NCBI RefSeq assembly: GCF_029946505.1
Contig: NZ_JARZHG010000024.1
Span: 1-64,000, forward strand
Direction of reading: 5' to 3'
DNA: 64,000 bases
DNA from: Polyangium sp. y55x31
GTDB taxonomy: Bacteria > Myxococcota_A > Polyangia > Polyangiales > Polyangiaceae
The notes beneath the pieces are model-generated. The model saw only the letters and a list, made by a program, of their open reading frames with translations. It searched no databases and was not told the DNA's origin. Made by a program: the position numbers and the translations under genes. Each line of letters opens with the position of its first letter. Position 1 is the stretch's first letter. Below are positions 52,934 to 61,441 of this stretch, piece by piece.

Positions 52934-53338
52934 CTAGCGCTCTTCGTACGTCGCGATGGCCGTGTCGGTCTCGTAAAAAGACACGGCCGTGACGGGCAAG
53001 CCGTGCGCGCGCAGGTGATCAAAAATGAGCTTGGCGAAATTCTCGGCGCTCGGATTCACCGGGAGCGTGACGAACGCCTCGCCCGCCTGCTTCAGGAACG
53101 GAATGACGGGGTCGTCCTCTCGCAGGATGAGGCGGTGGTCGAACTGCGCGAGGATCCACTCCTTGCCGGCCTTCTCGATGTCGAAAAAATCCGCGACGAA
53201 CCCTTTGCGGTCGAGCGAAGGCGCCGAGAGCTCGATCTCGACGCGGGCGTTGTGGCCATGGATGCGGGCGCAAGGGCCCTCGTAGTCGAGCAGGCGGTGG
53301 CCATAACAAAACCGCACTTCTTCGGTCACGCGGAACAT
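52934..53338 (-). CDS. 6-pyruvoyltetrahydropterin synthase / QueD-like enzyme
   Basis: A 134-residue T-fold enzyme. The zinc histidines are His14 (CYGHRLLDYE), His27 and His29 (ARIHGHNARVEIE), and Cys23 (EGPCARIHGH) is the probable catalytic residue; FDHRLILRED and ETDTAIATY complete the family pattern. In queuosine pathways such enzymes make 6-carboxytetrahydropterin; in tetrahydrobiopterin or monapterin routes they make 6-pyruvoyltetrahydropterin. Being next to a pteridine reductase, with no queC, queE or queF nearby, the pterin cofactor role is more likely. The ATG at 53338 was chosen by family start; no ribosome site is obvious. Confidence 0.85.
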   Translation of the reverse strand: MFRVTEEVRFCYGHRLLDYEGPCARIHGHNARVEIELSAPSLDRKGFVADFFDIEKAGKEWILAQFDHRLILREDDPVIPFLKQAGEAFVTLPVNPSAENFAKLIFDHLRAHGLPVTAVSFYETDTAIATYEER

Positions 53339-53449
53339 GGGAAGGGCGAGATACCGCGGCGTCTGCCGCACGTCAACCCGCGCGCCGCCCATGAGCCTGG
53401 CGCCTCGCCCGTTCCGGGTCTATAGCGAGCGCATCCGCAGGATGCGCCC

Positions 53450-54085
53450 TTGACCGAGCTCGTGACGTTTTTCTTTGTCGCCCTTTCGGCGGTGTTCTTC
53501 GTGGTCGACCCGATCGGCGTCGTGCCGATTTTCCTCGCCATCACGTCGAACGATCCGCCCGAAAAGATCCGGCAGATGGCGCGCCGCGCCTGCTTCACGG
53601 GCTACTTCCTCCTCATGACGTTCGCGATCTTCGGCGGCGTCATTTTCAAGATCTTCGGCATCAGCCTGGGCGCCTTCCGCGTGGCGGGCGGGCTCCTGCT
53701 CATGCTCACCGCGCTCGACATGCTCCGCGCCAAGCGCCCGGGCACCCGCACCTCGCCCGAGGAGACCGAGGAGAGCGCCCGCAAGGAAGACGTGGCGCTC
53801 GTGCCCCTCGCCATGCCCCTGCTCGCCGGCCCGGGATCCATCGCCAGCGTGATGGTGCTCATGTCCCAGGGCAACACGCGGAACCTGCTTTACGCCGTGC
53901 CCGTCCTGCTCGCCGTCACGATCACGTTTGTCGCGGCCTATTTCATCCTGCGCGCGGCCTCGCTCGTGCAACGCGTCCTCGGGCAGAGCGGCGTGGCGAT
54001 CCTCGAGCGCGTGATGGGCCTCATCCTCGCGGCGATCGCCGTGCAATTCGTCGCCGACGGCGCCCGCGATTTGCTGCGCCCTTGA
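53450..54085 (+). CDS. MarC-family integral membrane protein
   Basis: A 211-residue protein with six hydrophobic helices (VTFFFVALSAVFFVVDPIGV, YFLLMTFAIFGGVIFKIFGI, AFRVAGGLLLMLTALDMLRA, ALVPLAMPLLAGPGSIASVM, LLYAVPVLLAVTITFVAAYF, ERVMGLILAAIAVQFVADGA). The motifs DPIGVVPIF, FRVAGG, PLAMPLLAGPGSI and ERVMGLILAAIAVQF are those of the MarC/UPF0056 family, found in the inner membrane; the transported compound, if any, is unknown. The start is TTG at 53450 with AGGA about 8 nt upstream. It is divergent from the tetrahydropterin genes. Confidence 0.9.
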   Translation: MTELVTFFFVALSAVFFVVDPIGVVPIFLAITSNDPPEKIRQMARRACFTGYFLLMTFAIFGGVIFKIFGISLGAFRVAGGLLLMLTALDMLRAKRPGTRTSPEETEESARKEDVALVPLAMPLLAGPGSIASVMVLMSQGNTRNLLYAVPVLLAVTITFVAAYFILRAASLVQRVLGQSGVAILERVMGLILAAIAVQFVADGARDLLRP

Positions 54086-54143
54086 CGGTCGCCGCTCATG
54101 CATGTTTCCTGGCGCACGCCTTATCCTTAGAAGGAGGCATGAC

Positions 54144-56195
54144 ATGATCGGTCGACGTGGGACAATCTTCGGATTCGGCCTTGCGGCGGTGCTCGCGTTC
54201 GCGGCGGGGTGCAACGGCGGGGTGACGGGCGGCGGGAACGGCGGGACGGGCGGCACGGGCGGGGCCGGCGCGACGGGCGGCACCGGTGGAACGGGCGGGA
54301 CCGGCGGCACGGGCGGCGCCGGCGGCACGGGCGGCATCAACACCGGCGGCAGCGGCGGCGCAGGCGGTGAAGGCGGCGCGGGCGGCGCCGGCAACGGCGG
54401 CAGCGGCGGCAGCGGCGGCAGCGGCGGTTCCGCGGCGTGCGTCGCGGCCGAGCGGCTCGATCTGCTCTTCGCGATCGACAATTCGCGCAGCATGGCCGAC
54501 AAGCAGAGCATCCTGGCGCGCGCGATCCCCGACCTCGTGCAGGGCGTCGTCAACCCGCCGTGCATCGACGCGCAGGGCGTGCCCGCGCAGACGCAGCCGA
54601 GCGGGCCCGCGGAGGCCTGTCCGAGCGGCACGTTCCGCGCCTTCGAGCCGATGACGGACATCCACATCGGCGTCATCAGCTCCAGCATCGGCGGCCACGG
54701 CTCGGATGCGTGCCCGAGCATCGATCCGAACAGCAAGGAGTGTTCGCCGAACCCGAACACGACGAACAACGACAAGGGCCACCTGCTCTCGCGCGCGGAT
54801 CAATGCAATTCGGGGCAGGTGCCGACGTACGCGAACAAAGGCTTCCTCGCCTGGGATCCCAACCAGCAGCAGAACCCGCCGGGCGAGGACCAGGTCGACG
54901 ACGGCATGGGCGGCGGCCTCGTGCCGACGCTGCGCGACATGGTCATCGGCGTCGGGCAGATCGGCTGCGGTTATGAGTCGCAGCTCGAGAGCATCTACCG
55001 CTTCCTCGTGGATCCGGAGCCCTACGAGAGCATCTCGGTCATCGACGGCAAGGCGACGCCACAGGGCGTCGACACGGTGCTCCTGCAGCAACGCGCAGAG
55101 TTTTTGCGGCCGGATTCGCTGCTCACCGTGCTCATGCTGACCGACGAGAACGATTGCTCGACGAAGGAGTACGGGCAGTTCTATTACGTCAACCAGCTCC
55201 GCATCGGCGCGACGAACGTGCGGCTGCCGCGCGCGCGGCAGGAATGCGCGATCGATCCGAACGATCCGTGCTGCAAATCGTGCGGCCAGGCGGCCGGGGA
55301 CTGCCCCGCCGATCCGACGTGCATGGATCCGAACGGCGGTCCAGCGCTCTACACCGTCGACGAGGACGACATCAACCTGCGCTGCTGGGATCAGAAGCGC
55401 CGCTTCGGCATCGATTTCATGTATCCGATCGACCGATACGCGCAGGCCTTCAGCCTGGCCTTCATCACGAACCGGGCCGGCGAGCTCGTTCCGAACCCGC
55501 TCTTCTCGGACCTCGACCCGACCGATAACCTCACGGCCATCCGCGGGCCCGAGAAGGTCCTCGTCACGGGCCTCGTGGGCGTGCCCTGGCAGGACGTGGC
55601 GCGGGACAAGACCGACGCCTCGAAGGGCTTCAAGTCCGCGGCCGAGCTCACGGCGCCGATCAACGCGAGCGGCGCGTCGACCTGGGACGTCATCCTCGGC
55701 GACCCCGCGAGCAACGTGCCGCCGCTCGATCCGCTCATGATCCAGTCGGTCGCGAAGCGCGTCGGGACGAACCCGATCACCGGCGACGTCCTCGTGGACG
55801 CGTCGATGCCGAACGCGAACCCGATCAACGGGCACGAGTGGACGATCGACAACGACGATCTCCAGTACGCGTGCATCCTGCCGCTCTTGCCGGGCGAGCA
55901 ACGCGACTGCACGGACACGAACCTCTCGGCGTGCGATTGCTCCGAGTCGAACAACGACAACCCGCTCTGCGCGGTCGACCCCACGAGCGGCCAGCGCACG
56001 CTGCAAGTCCGCGCCAAGGCCTACCCGGGCACCCGGCCGCTCGCGCTCTTCAAGGCGCTCGGCGATCAGGCGGTGGTCGGCTCGGTTTGTCCGGCGAACC
56101 TCGACGACATCGTGTCGCCGGCGTTCGGCTATCGGCCGATGGTGCGGTCCGTGGTCGAGTGGCTCACGCGCCGCAACTGCCAGGCCAATCCGTGA
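54144..56195 (+). CDS. VWA-type surface lipoprotein with a long Gly-rich spacer
   Basis: A 683-residue predicted lipoprotein. AAGGAGG lies about 7 nt before the ATG at 54144; the first ATG at 54102 would precede the ribosome site. The signal peptide ends at lipobox AAGC (about 23). A spacer of about 75 residues is almost pure Gly/Thr/Ala/Ser repeats. The domain then starts with LDLLFAIDNSRSMADKQSIL, an intact DxSxS metal site of von Willebrand A domains, and continues through HIGVISSSIGG and LLTVLMLTDENDCSTKE. More than 15 cysteines (DPCCKSCGQAAGDCPADPTC) make it disulfide-rich. It probably binds a surface partner or matrix through a metal ion. Convergent with the PDH genes, with a hairpin terminator between. 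Confidence 0.85.
   Translation: MIGRRGTIFGFGLAAVLAFAAGCNGGVTGGGNGGTGGTGGAGATGGTGGTGGTGGTGGAGGTGGINTGGSGGAGGEGGAGGAGNGGSGGSGGSGGSAACVAAERLDLLFAIDNSRSMADKQSILARAIPDLVQGVVNPPCIDAQGVPAQTQPSGPAEACPSGTFRAFEPMTDIHIGVISSSIGGHGSDACPSIDPNSKECSPNPNTTNNDKGHLLSRADQCNSGQVPTYANKGFLAWDPNQQQNPPGEDQVDDGMGGGLVPTLRDMVIGVGQIGCGYESQLESIYRFLVDPEPYESISVIDGKATPQGVDTVLLQQRAEFLRPDSLLTVLMLTDENDCSTKEYGQFYYVNQLRIGATNVRLPRARQECAIDPNDPCCKSCGQAAGDCPADPTCMDPNGGPALYTVDEDDINLRCWDQKRRFGIDFMYPIDRYAQAFSLAFITNRAGELVPNPLFSDLDPTDNLTAIRGPEKVLVTGLVGVPWQDVARDKTDASKGFKSAAELTAPINASGASTWDVILGDPASNVPPLDPLMIQSVAKRVGTNPITGDVLVDASMPNANPINGHEWTIDNDDLQYACILPLLPGEQRDCTDTNLSACDCSESNNDNPLCAVDPTSGQRTLQVRAKAYPGTRPLALFKALGDQAVVGSVCPANLDDIVSPAFGYRPMVRSVVEWLTRRNCQANP
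54216..54430 (+). repeat. Codon-level GGN/GCN repeat tract (Gly spacer)
   Basis: A run of short units such as GGCGGCACG and GGCGGCAGC encodes the Gly-Gly-Thr/Ala/Ser spacer of the VWA lipoprotein. The units are near-identical but not a fixed period. Such tracts can change length by slippage. Confidence 0.6.
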
Positions 56196-56210
56196 TTGGA
56201 TAAGTGGAGG

Positions 56211-56240
56211 AGGGTGCGCCCCGCGTCGGGGGCGCACCCT
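56211..56240. terminator. Two-way intrinsic terminator hairpin
   Basis: AGGGTGCGCCCC, loop GCGTCG, GGGGCGCACCCT: a perfect 12-bp stem. It lies between the convergent ends of the VWA lipoprotein gene (stop 56195) and the PDH E2 gene (stop 56251). There is no T-run, but perfect GC-rich stems without one are the usual intergenic hairpins in GC-rich genomes. Confidence 0.75.
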
Positions 56241-56250
56241 GTTCACCTCG

Positions 56251-57603
56251 TCAGGAGACGAGGATCTGCATCGGGCGCTCGATCAGCGCCCGCAGCGCCT
56301 TCAGGAACGTCGCGCCCACGGCGCCGTCGATGACGCGGTGATCGCAGGAGAGCGTCATCGCGAGGCGGCGACCGGGGACCACGGCGTCGCCCTTCACGAC
56401 AGGCTCGCGCCGCACCTGGCCGACGGCCAGGATCGCGCCCTCGGGCGGGTTGATGACCGCGGAGAACTCGTCGATCCCGTACATGCCGAGGTTCGAGATG
56501 GAGAACGTGCCGTTCGCCATCTCCTCGGGCTTGAGTTTTTTCGCTTTGGCGCGCGAGGCGAGGTCGCGGATCTCCGCGGCGATGGTGGTGATGCTCTTCT
56601 TGTCGGCGTCGCGCACGACGGGCGTGACGAGTCCCTCGGACACGGCGACGGCGACCGAGATGTCGACGCGGCGGTGCACGAGAATGGCATCGGGCGAATA
56701 CTGCGCGTTGCACTCGGGCACGCGGCGCAATGCAATGGCGCAGGCCTTGACGAGCAGATCGTTGAGGGAGATCTTCGCCGCGTCCTTGCCGGCCTCCGCG
56801 GCGGCGGCGAGCTCGGCGTTGATCTGCTCGCGCAGCGCGCTCAGCGGATCGGCGTCGACGTCGATCGTCAGATAGAAATGCGGGACCGTCTGCTTCGACT
56901 CGACGAGCCGCCGCGCGATGGCCTTGCGCATCATGCTGAGCGGACGGACCTCGGGCGCGAGGAGCTCGCCCGGCGCGGCGACGGGCGCCGGAGCGGCGGG
57001 CGCGGCCGCGGGGGCCGGGGCCGGCGCGGCCTTCGGGAGCGTGTCGAGGTCGCGGGCGACGATACGGCCGCCGGGGCCCGAGCCCGTGACGCCGGCGAGG
57101 CTCAGGTCGCGTTCCCGCGCGAGCTTGCGGACGTACGGCGAGGCTTTTACGCGCCCAGGTTCGCCCGCGGGGGCGGCTGCGGGAGCCGGAGCGGGGGCGG
57201 GAGCGGCTGCGGGAGCCGGCGCCGGAGGGGGAGCGGGCGCGGCCGCGGGGGCAGGCGCGGGCGCGGGCGCAGGCGCAGGCGCGGGCGCAGCTTCTGCCTT
57301 TGGAGCCGGCGCCGGGGCCGGCGCTCCGCCGCCCGCTTTCGCGACGAGCGCGGAGATGTCCTCGCCCGGCGCGCCGATGATCGCCACGGGTTGTCCGAGG
57401 CGCACGACGCTGCCTTCCGGCGTCAGGATCTTGAGGATCGTGCCCTTGTCGAAGGACCGATACTCCATCGTCGCCTTGTCGGTCTCGACCTCGGCGAGCA
57501 GATCGTCGACGCCGATCGTGTCCCCTTCCTTCTTGTGCCAGACGCTGATCTGTCCCTCCTCCATCGTGGGGGACAGCTTCGGCATATCGAGAATCTTGGC
57601 CAT
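56251..57603 (-). CDS. pdhC: Pyruvate dehydrogenase E2 (dihydrolipoyl acetyltransferase)
   Basis: A 450-residue E2 subunit. One lipoyl domain (1-80) with the lipoylated Lys43 in EVETDKATMEY, an Ala/Pro-rich swinging arm of about 65 residues, a peripheral subunit-binding domain (about 155-190, SPYVRKLARERDLSLAGVTG), a second Ala/Pro linker, and the catalytic domain from about 215 with SCDHRVIDG near the end. It passes acetyl groups from E1 to CoA. The lipoyl-PSBD-catalytic plan fits the PDH E2 of the alpha/beta E1 type found in Gram-positives and mitochondria. It begins 6 bp after the E1beta stop. E3 is not in the window. Confidence 0.95.
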   Translation of the reverse strand: MAKILDMPKLSPTMEEGQISVWHKKEGDTIGVDDLLAEVETDKATMEYRSFDKGTILKILTPEGSVVRLGQPVAIIGAPGEDISALVAKAGGGAPAPAPAPKAEAAPAPAPAPAPAPAPAAAPAPPPAPAPAAAPAPAPAPAAAPAGEPGRVKASPYVRKLARERDLSLAGVTGSGPGGRIVARDLDTLPKAAPAPAPAAAPAAPAPVAAPGELLAPEVRPLSMMRKAIARRLVESKQTVPHFYLTIDVDADPLSALREQINAELAAAAEAGKDAAKISLNDLLVKACAIALRRVPECNAQYSPDAILVHRRVDISVAVAVSEGLVTPVVRDADKKSITTIAAEIRDLASRAKAKKLKPEEMANGTFSISNLGMYGIDEFSAVINPPEGAILAVGQVRREPVVKGDAVVPGRRLAMTLSCDHRVIDGAVGATFLKALRALIERPMQILVS

Positions 57604-57609
57604 GACCGA

Positions 57610-58596
57610 TCAGCCCTTTCGGTACAGCACCTCGCGGACCGCGTCGGCGATCCGATCGGGTTGCGGCAGGACGTACTGCTCGAGCTTCGCGTTGTACGGC
57701 ATGGGTACGTCGCGGAACGTGACGCGCAGGATCGGCGCGTCGAGCTCGTCGAAAGCGAGCCGCTGGATGCGGTCGACGATCTCGCCGCCCACACCGCCGT
57801 ACGGCCAGCCCTCGTACGTGAGCACTGCGCGGTGCGTCTTCTGCACCGTCCGCACGAGCGCTTGCTCGTCGAGCGGGCGGAGCGAGCGGAGATCCACGAC
57901 CTCCGCGTCGATGCCCTCCTTTTCGAGCAGCGCCGCCGCCTCGAGCGCCACGTGCACCGGGCGCCCGTACGCGATGATCGACACGTCCTTGCCCTCGCGC
58001 GCGACGCGGGCCTGGCCCATCGGCACGACGAAATCCGGATCGTCCGGCACCTCGCCCTTCACGTTGTAGAGCGTCTCGCTCTCCATGAAGAGCACCGGAT
58101 CGTCGTCGCGGATCGCCGCCTTGAGCAGGCCCTTCGCGTCGGCGGGCGTCGCGGGCGCGAGCACCTTGAGGCCCGGAACGTGGGTGTAAAAATGCTCCAT
58201 CGCGTGCGAGTGCTGCGAGCCCACCTGCCGCGCCGAGCCGTTCGGCGCGCGCAGCACGATGGGCACGTGGAGCTGGCCGCCCGACATCTGCCGGATCTTC
58301 GCCGCGTTGTTCAGGATCTGATCGAACGCGACGGCGGAGAAGTTCCACGTCATGTACTCGACGATCGGCCGGAGACCGACCATCGCCGCGCCGATCGAGA
58401 TGCCCGTGAAGCCGCTCTCGGTGATCGGAGCGTCGATCACGCGCTTCGGGCCGAAGCGCTCGAGCATGCCCTCGCTCACCTTGTACGCGCCCTGGTACGC
58501 GCCGACCTCTTCGCCGATGAGGTAGACGCGCTCGTCGCGCTCCATTTCCTCGATCATGGCGGCGCGAACCGCCTCCCTGTAGCGCAAGACGGTCAT
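57610..58596 (-). CDS. pdhB: Pyruvate dehydrogenase E1 component, beta subunit
   Basis: A 328-residue transketolase-type beta subunit. Motifs include EVGAYQGAYKVSEGMLERFG, VIDAPITESGFTGISIGAAM, RAPNGSARQVGSQHSHAMEH and APATPADAKGLLKAAIRDDD. It provides half of the thiamine diphosphate site and binds E2. The ATG at 58596 overlaps the stop of the E1alpha gene (ATGA), so the subunits are translated in equal amounts. It is followed by E2 6 bp later. Confidence 0.95.
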   Translation of the reverse strand: MTVLRYREAVRAAMIEEMERDERVYLIGEEVGAYQGAYKVSEGMLERFGPKRVIDAPITESGFTGISIGAAMVGLRPIVEYMTWNFSAVAFDQILNNAAKIRQMSGGQLHVPIVLRAPNGSARQVGSQHSHAMEHFYTHVPGLKVLAPATPADAKGLLKAAIRDDDPVLFMESETLYNVKGEVPDDPDFVVPMGQARVAREGKDVSIIAYGRPVHVALEAAALLEKEGIDAEVVDLRSLRPLDEQALVRTVQKTHRAVLTYEGWPYGGVGGEIVDRIQRLAFDELDAPILRVTFRDVPMPYNAKLEQYVLPQPDRIADAVREVLYRKG

Positions 58597-59573
58597 CGCG
58601 CGAATGCTCCCTTGTAGGTGGTCGCCTCGAGCAGCTCGGGCCCCGGCTCGGGGCTCTCGTCGGCGAAACGAACGGCGTCCTCGATCTCGGCCTCGATCTC
58701 GGCCTCGATCTTCTGCAGCGCCTCTTGATGGCCTTTCCCTTCGAGCTCCGCGCGCGAGACCATGAGCGGGTCCTTGCGCTTGCGCTCTTCGAGCTCGTCC
58801 GGCGTGCGGTACTTGCCCGGATCGCTCATCGAGTGGCCGCGGAAGCGATAGGTGCGCACCTCGACGAGCGTGGGCTCGCTCGTCGTGCGCGCGCGCTCGA
58901 TCGCCTCGCCGATGCGGTCGTGGACCTCGAGCACGTGGCTCGCGAAGAACCGATCCCGCGCCATGCCGTAACCCACGGCCTTGAGCGAGACGTCCTCGAC
59001 CGAGAGCGTGCGCGCGAGCGACGTGCCCATCGCGTACTCGTTGTTCTCGACGACGATCACGATCGGCAGCTTCCAGAGCGCCGCGAGCGACATGCCCTCG
59101 TGGAAGTCGCCGATGCTCACCGCGCCCTCGCCGAGGAAGACGATCGCGACGCGCCCATCCTGGCGGTACTTCGAGGCGAACGCGGTGCCGACGGCGAGCG
59201 GGACGTGACCGCCCACGATGCCGTAGCCGCCGAGCATGTTGTGCTCGACGTCGAAGAAGTGCATCGAGCCGCCGAGTCCCTTCGAGCAGCCCGTCACCTT
59301 GCCGAAGAGCTCCGACATCGCCGCGCGTGACGTCATCCCGCGCGCGAGAGCGAGGCCGTGATCCCGGTACGTGGTGATCGCGTAATCCGTCGGCTGAAGC
59401 GAAGCGACGGCGCCGACCGCCACCGCTTCCTGGCCGATGTACAGGTGGAGAAAGCCACCGATCTTGCCCTGCGCGTAAGCGCGCGCCGCTTCTTCCTCGA
59501 AGCGGCGGATCTGGAACATTTTTCGATACAGGGCGAGGTGGAGCTCGTCGGAATGTTGGCGCGTCGTGGTCAT
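58593..59573 (-). CDS. pdhA: Pyruvate dehydrogenase E1 component, alpha subunit
   Basis: A 326-residue thiamine diphosphate subunit. The TPP-binding motif reads GEGAVSIGDFHEGMSLAALW, ending in ENNEYAMGTS, with GEG in place of the usual GDG. FLHLYIGQEAVAVGAVASLQ and RYRFRGHSMSDPGKYRTPDE match PdhA. The product decarboxylates pyruvate. It overlaps the E1beta gene by 4 bp (ATGA). Upstream, 82 bp separate it from a small lipoprotein gene on the same strand, so a promoter could lie there, or all genes from 63599 down may be one transcript. Confidence 0.94.
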   Translation of the reverse strand: MTTTRQHSDELHLALYRKMFQIRRFEEEAARAYAQGKIGGFLHLYIGQEAVAVGAVASLQPTDYAITTYRDHGLALARGMTSRAAMSELFGKVTGCSKGLGGSMHFFDVEHNMLGGYGIVGGHVPLAVGTAFASKYRQDGRVAIVFLGEGAVSIGDFHEGMSLAALWKLPIVIVVENNEYAMGTSLARTLSVEDVSLKAVGYGMARDRFFASHVLEVHDRIGEAIERARTTSEPTLVEVRTYRFRGHSMSDPGKYRTPDELEERKRKDPLMVSRAELEGKGHQEALQKIEAEIEAEIEDAVRFADESPEPGPELLEATTYKGAFAR

Positions 59574-59655
59574 GAGGTGATCGCGGCCTCCCGGCCCGTG
59601 TGCGTGTCCTCCGTGGGCGTCCTTCTGTCAAGTCCCGGCTTTTCGCCGTGCTGCG

Positions 59656-60147
59656 TCATCCGCACGTTCCCCCGCAGCTCGTGCGGATACAGCCGGCCAA
59701 GGATTCGAGCGCGGAGACGGCGTCCTCCGTCGCCTCCATCGGGCAGGCTTTGACGGCGCAGCCGTCGAAGTCCGACTCGGTCGGCGAGAGGCAACCAGCC
59801 GCGCGCGCGCAGTCCCACAGCGCGTCGCAAGGCGTTCCTTCGTCGCACGCGATCGCCGCCGCGCAGCACTGGTCGTAGACGCAGACATCACACGCGGTCG
59901 CGCCCGTGCCCGGATCACACGCCGAACCGCCGCCCGCGCCGCCCTGACCGCCTGCGCCGCCTACGCCGCCTGCGCCGCCCGCGCCGCCCTGACCGCCTGT
60001 GCCGCCCTGGCCGCCGTCGCCGCCCGCGTCGGGGAAGAGCGGGCCTTCCTCCTCGGAGCCGCAGCCGTAGGGCAGAGCGGCCACGAGGGCCGTCGCCAAG
60101 AAGAGCCACGTCGCTTTGCGCATCACACGCCTCGTTCCGAAGTTCAT
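59656..60147 (-). CDS. Small cysteine-rich lipoprotein with Gly spacer
   Basis: A 163-residue predicted lipoprotein. Lipobox YGC near residue 29 after MRKATWLFLATALVAALPYG; a Gly-rich spacer (GGQGGTGGQGGAGGAGGVGG); then a domain of about 90 residues with ten or more cysteines (CVYDQCCAAAIACDEGTPCD, ESLAGCIRTSCGGTCG). The ATG at 60147 overlaps the stop of the MopE-type gene (ATGA), so the two are coupled; AGAGG is 8 nt upstream. A second start at 60123 is possible. Cysteine pairs of this kind (C-x5-C, CxxC) recur in Polyangiales surface lipoproteins without known function. Confidence 0.7.
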   Translation of the reverse strand: MNFGTRRVMRKATWLFLATALVAALPYGCGSEEEGPLFPDAGGDGGQGGTGGQGGAGGAGGVGGAGGQGGAGGGSACDPGTGATACDVCVYDQCCAAAIACDEGTPCDALWDCARAAGCLSPTESDFDGCAVKACPMEATEDAVSALESLAGCIRTSCGGTCG

Positions 60148-61430
60148 CGCGACCTCTTCGCCCTTCGCGCGAACCGCGCCGCGAGCGCCGCGACGAGCCC
60201 GAGGCCGGCGAGCGCGAACCCGCCCTGGGCCGCAGGCGCGAGCGAGCAGCCGCCACGGTACTCGACCGTCTCGGGCGCGGCAGGCGCGCCGCCGTCGGTC
60301 GTCGGGCCCGCGTCGGGGTTCACCTCGGAGACACAGTTGCCCGCCTGGCAGATCAGGCCCGGCGCGCAGTTCGTCGCCATCTCGTCGATCTCGCCGTTGC
60401 AGTTGTCGTCGACGCCGTTGCAGAGCTCGGGCAGGCCCGGCGCGATCGTGGCGTTCGTGTCGTCGCAGTCGGTCTCGTTGCAGAGGACCGAGCGCGCGCC
60501 GTCGCCGTCGAAGTCGGGGCACTCGACGTTCTGATCGTCGAACTCGTTCGTCCCCTGATCACCCGCGCCCGTGGAACAACCCGATGGCGGAGGCCCGCCG
60601 CTCACGTCGATGACGCCCACCGGCGGCGCCGAGACGGTGCTCGCGTGGATGCGCACGATGCCGCCGCCGCCCGAGCCGCCGACGCCCACCGTGCCGATCC
60701 CGCCGGCGCCGCCCTTCGCCGTGATCTTCGCCTTCGGCATCCAGTCGATGATGTACGCGTCGAGGATCACGTGGCCGCCGGCGCCGCCGCCCGCGCCGAT
60801 GTTGGAGAGCACGTTGCCGTTCGAGCCGTTCGCCGCGATCGTCCCGTTGATCTCGATGCGCGCCGCTTGCAGCCAGATCCCGCCGCCGCCGTTGCCGCCG
60901 CTCGCGCCCATGCCGGGCGTCGAGCTGCCCGAGCCGCCCGCGCTGCCGAGGTCGAGCATCGAGGGGTTGCCGTACGCCGAGCCGCCGAGGCCGAACGGGC
61001 CGCCGCACGTGGGCGCCTGGCTCGTGCCGTCGCCGCCGCCGCCGAAGTAGGCGCCGCCGCCGCCCGCGCTGTTGCCGTTCACATTCCCGCCGCCCATGCC
61101 CTCGCCGGGCAGGCCCGCCTTGCCGGGATGACCCGAGCCCGTGGCGTCGATCATGCCGTCGGACTCGATGATGATGCGGTTGGCGCGGATGTGCAGGCGC
61201 CCCGTCGAGGGCCCCGAGCCCTTGGCGAGCACGCGCAGCACGGCGCCGCTCTTGATGGTCAGGATGTTGAAGTCGTTCGTGACGTCGCCCGGGAGCGTCG
61301 CGGGCTGGCCCGTGTTCTCCACGGTGAGCGACGGCGCGGCTTCGGCGGCGCTCGCCGCGCAGAGCAGCAGCGCTGCGGGGAGTGTGGCTCGTGTGATGGA
61401 AGCAAGAGGACGGCGGGGGCGCATGATCAT
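60144..61430 (-). CDS. Surface protein with MopE metal-binding repeat and MYXO-CTERM tail
   Basis: A 428-residue exported protein. Signal peptide (about 1-33), then a Gly-rich beta-helix-like region (about 70-290, RIIIESDGMIDATGSGHPGK, GGGIWLQAARIEINGTIAAN). At about 300-345 a MopE-type motif binds metal: DFDGDGARSVLCNETDCDD, then LCNGVDDNCNGEIDE. The C-terminus is a MYXO-CTERM signal: Cys in YRGGCSLAP, hydrophobic helix GGFALAGLGLVAALAARFA and RRAKRSR. It should end up at the outer surface. It starts 11 bp after the kinase stop and overlaps the following lipoprotein start, so kinase, surface protein and lipoprotein form a unit. Confidence 0.8.
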   Translation of the reverse strand: MIMRPRRPLASITRATLPAALLLCAASAAEAAPSLTVENTGQPATLPGDVTNDFNILTIKSGAVLRVLAKGSGPSTGRLHIRANRIIIESDGMIDATGSGHPGKAGLPGEGMGGGNVNGNSAGGGGAYFGGGGDGTSQAPTCGGPFGLGGSAYGNPSMLDLGSAGGSGSSTPGMGASGGNGGGGIWLQAARIEINGTIAANGSNGNVLSNIGAGGGAGGHVILDAYIIDWMPKAKITAKGGAGGIGTVGVGGSGGGGIVRIHASTVSAPPVGVIDVSGGPPPSGCSTGAGDQGTNEFDDQNVECPDFDGDGARSVLCNETDCDDTNATIAPGLPELCNGVDDNCNGEIDEMATNCAPGLICQAGNCVSEVNPDAGPTTDGGAPAAPETVEYRGGCSLAPAAQGGFALAGLGLVAALAARFARRAKRSR

Positions 61431-61441
61431 GGCGAAAGCCT

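Noticed and set aside
54216-54430. Short repeated units resembling a CRISPR or VNTR array
   Set aside because: Units are codon-level Gly/Thr/Ala repeats inside a lipoprotein gene, with no spacers of constant length.
54096-56246. 716-residue minus-strand frame opposite the VWA lipoprotein
   Set aside because: No family signal; the plus-strand gene has a lipobox, ribosome site and VWA motif.
56338-58617. 759-residue plus-strand frame opposite the PDH E2 and E1beta genes
   Set aside because: Arg/Asp/His-rich without domain; the minus-strand PDH genes are unambiguous.
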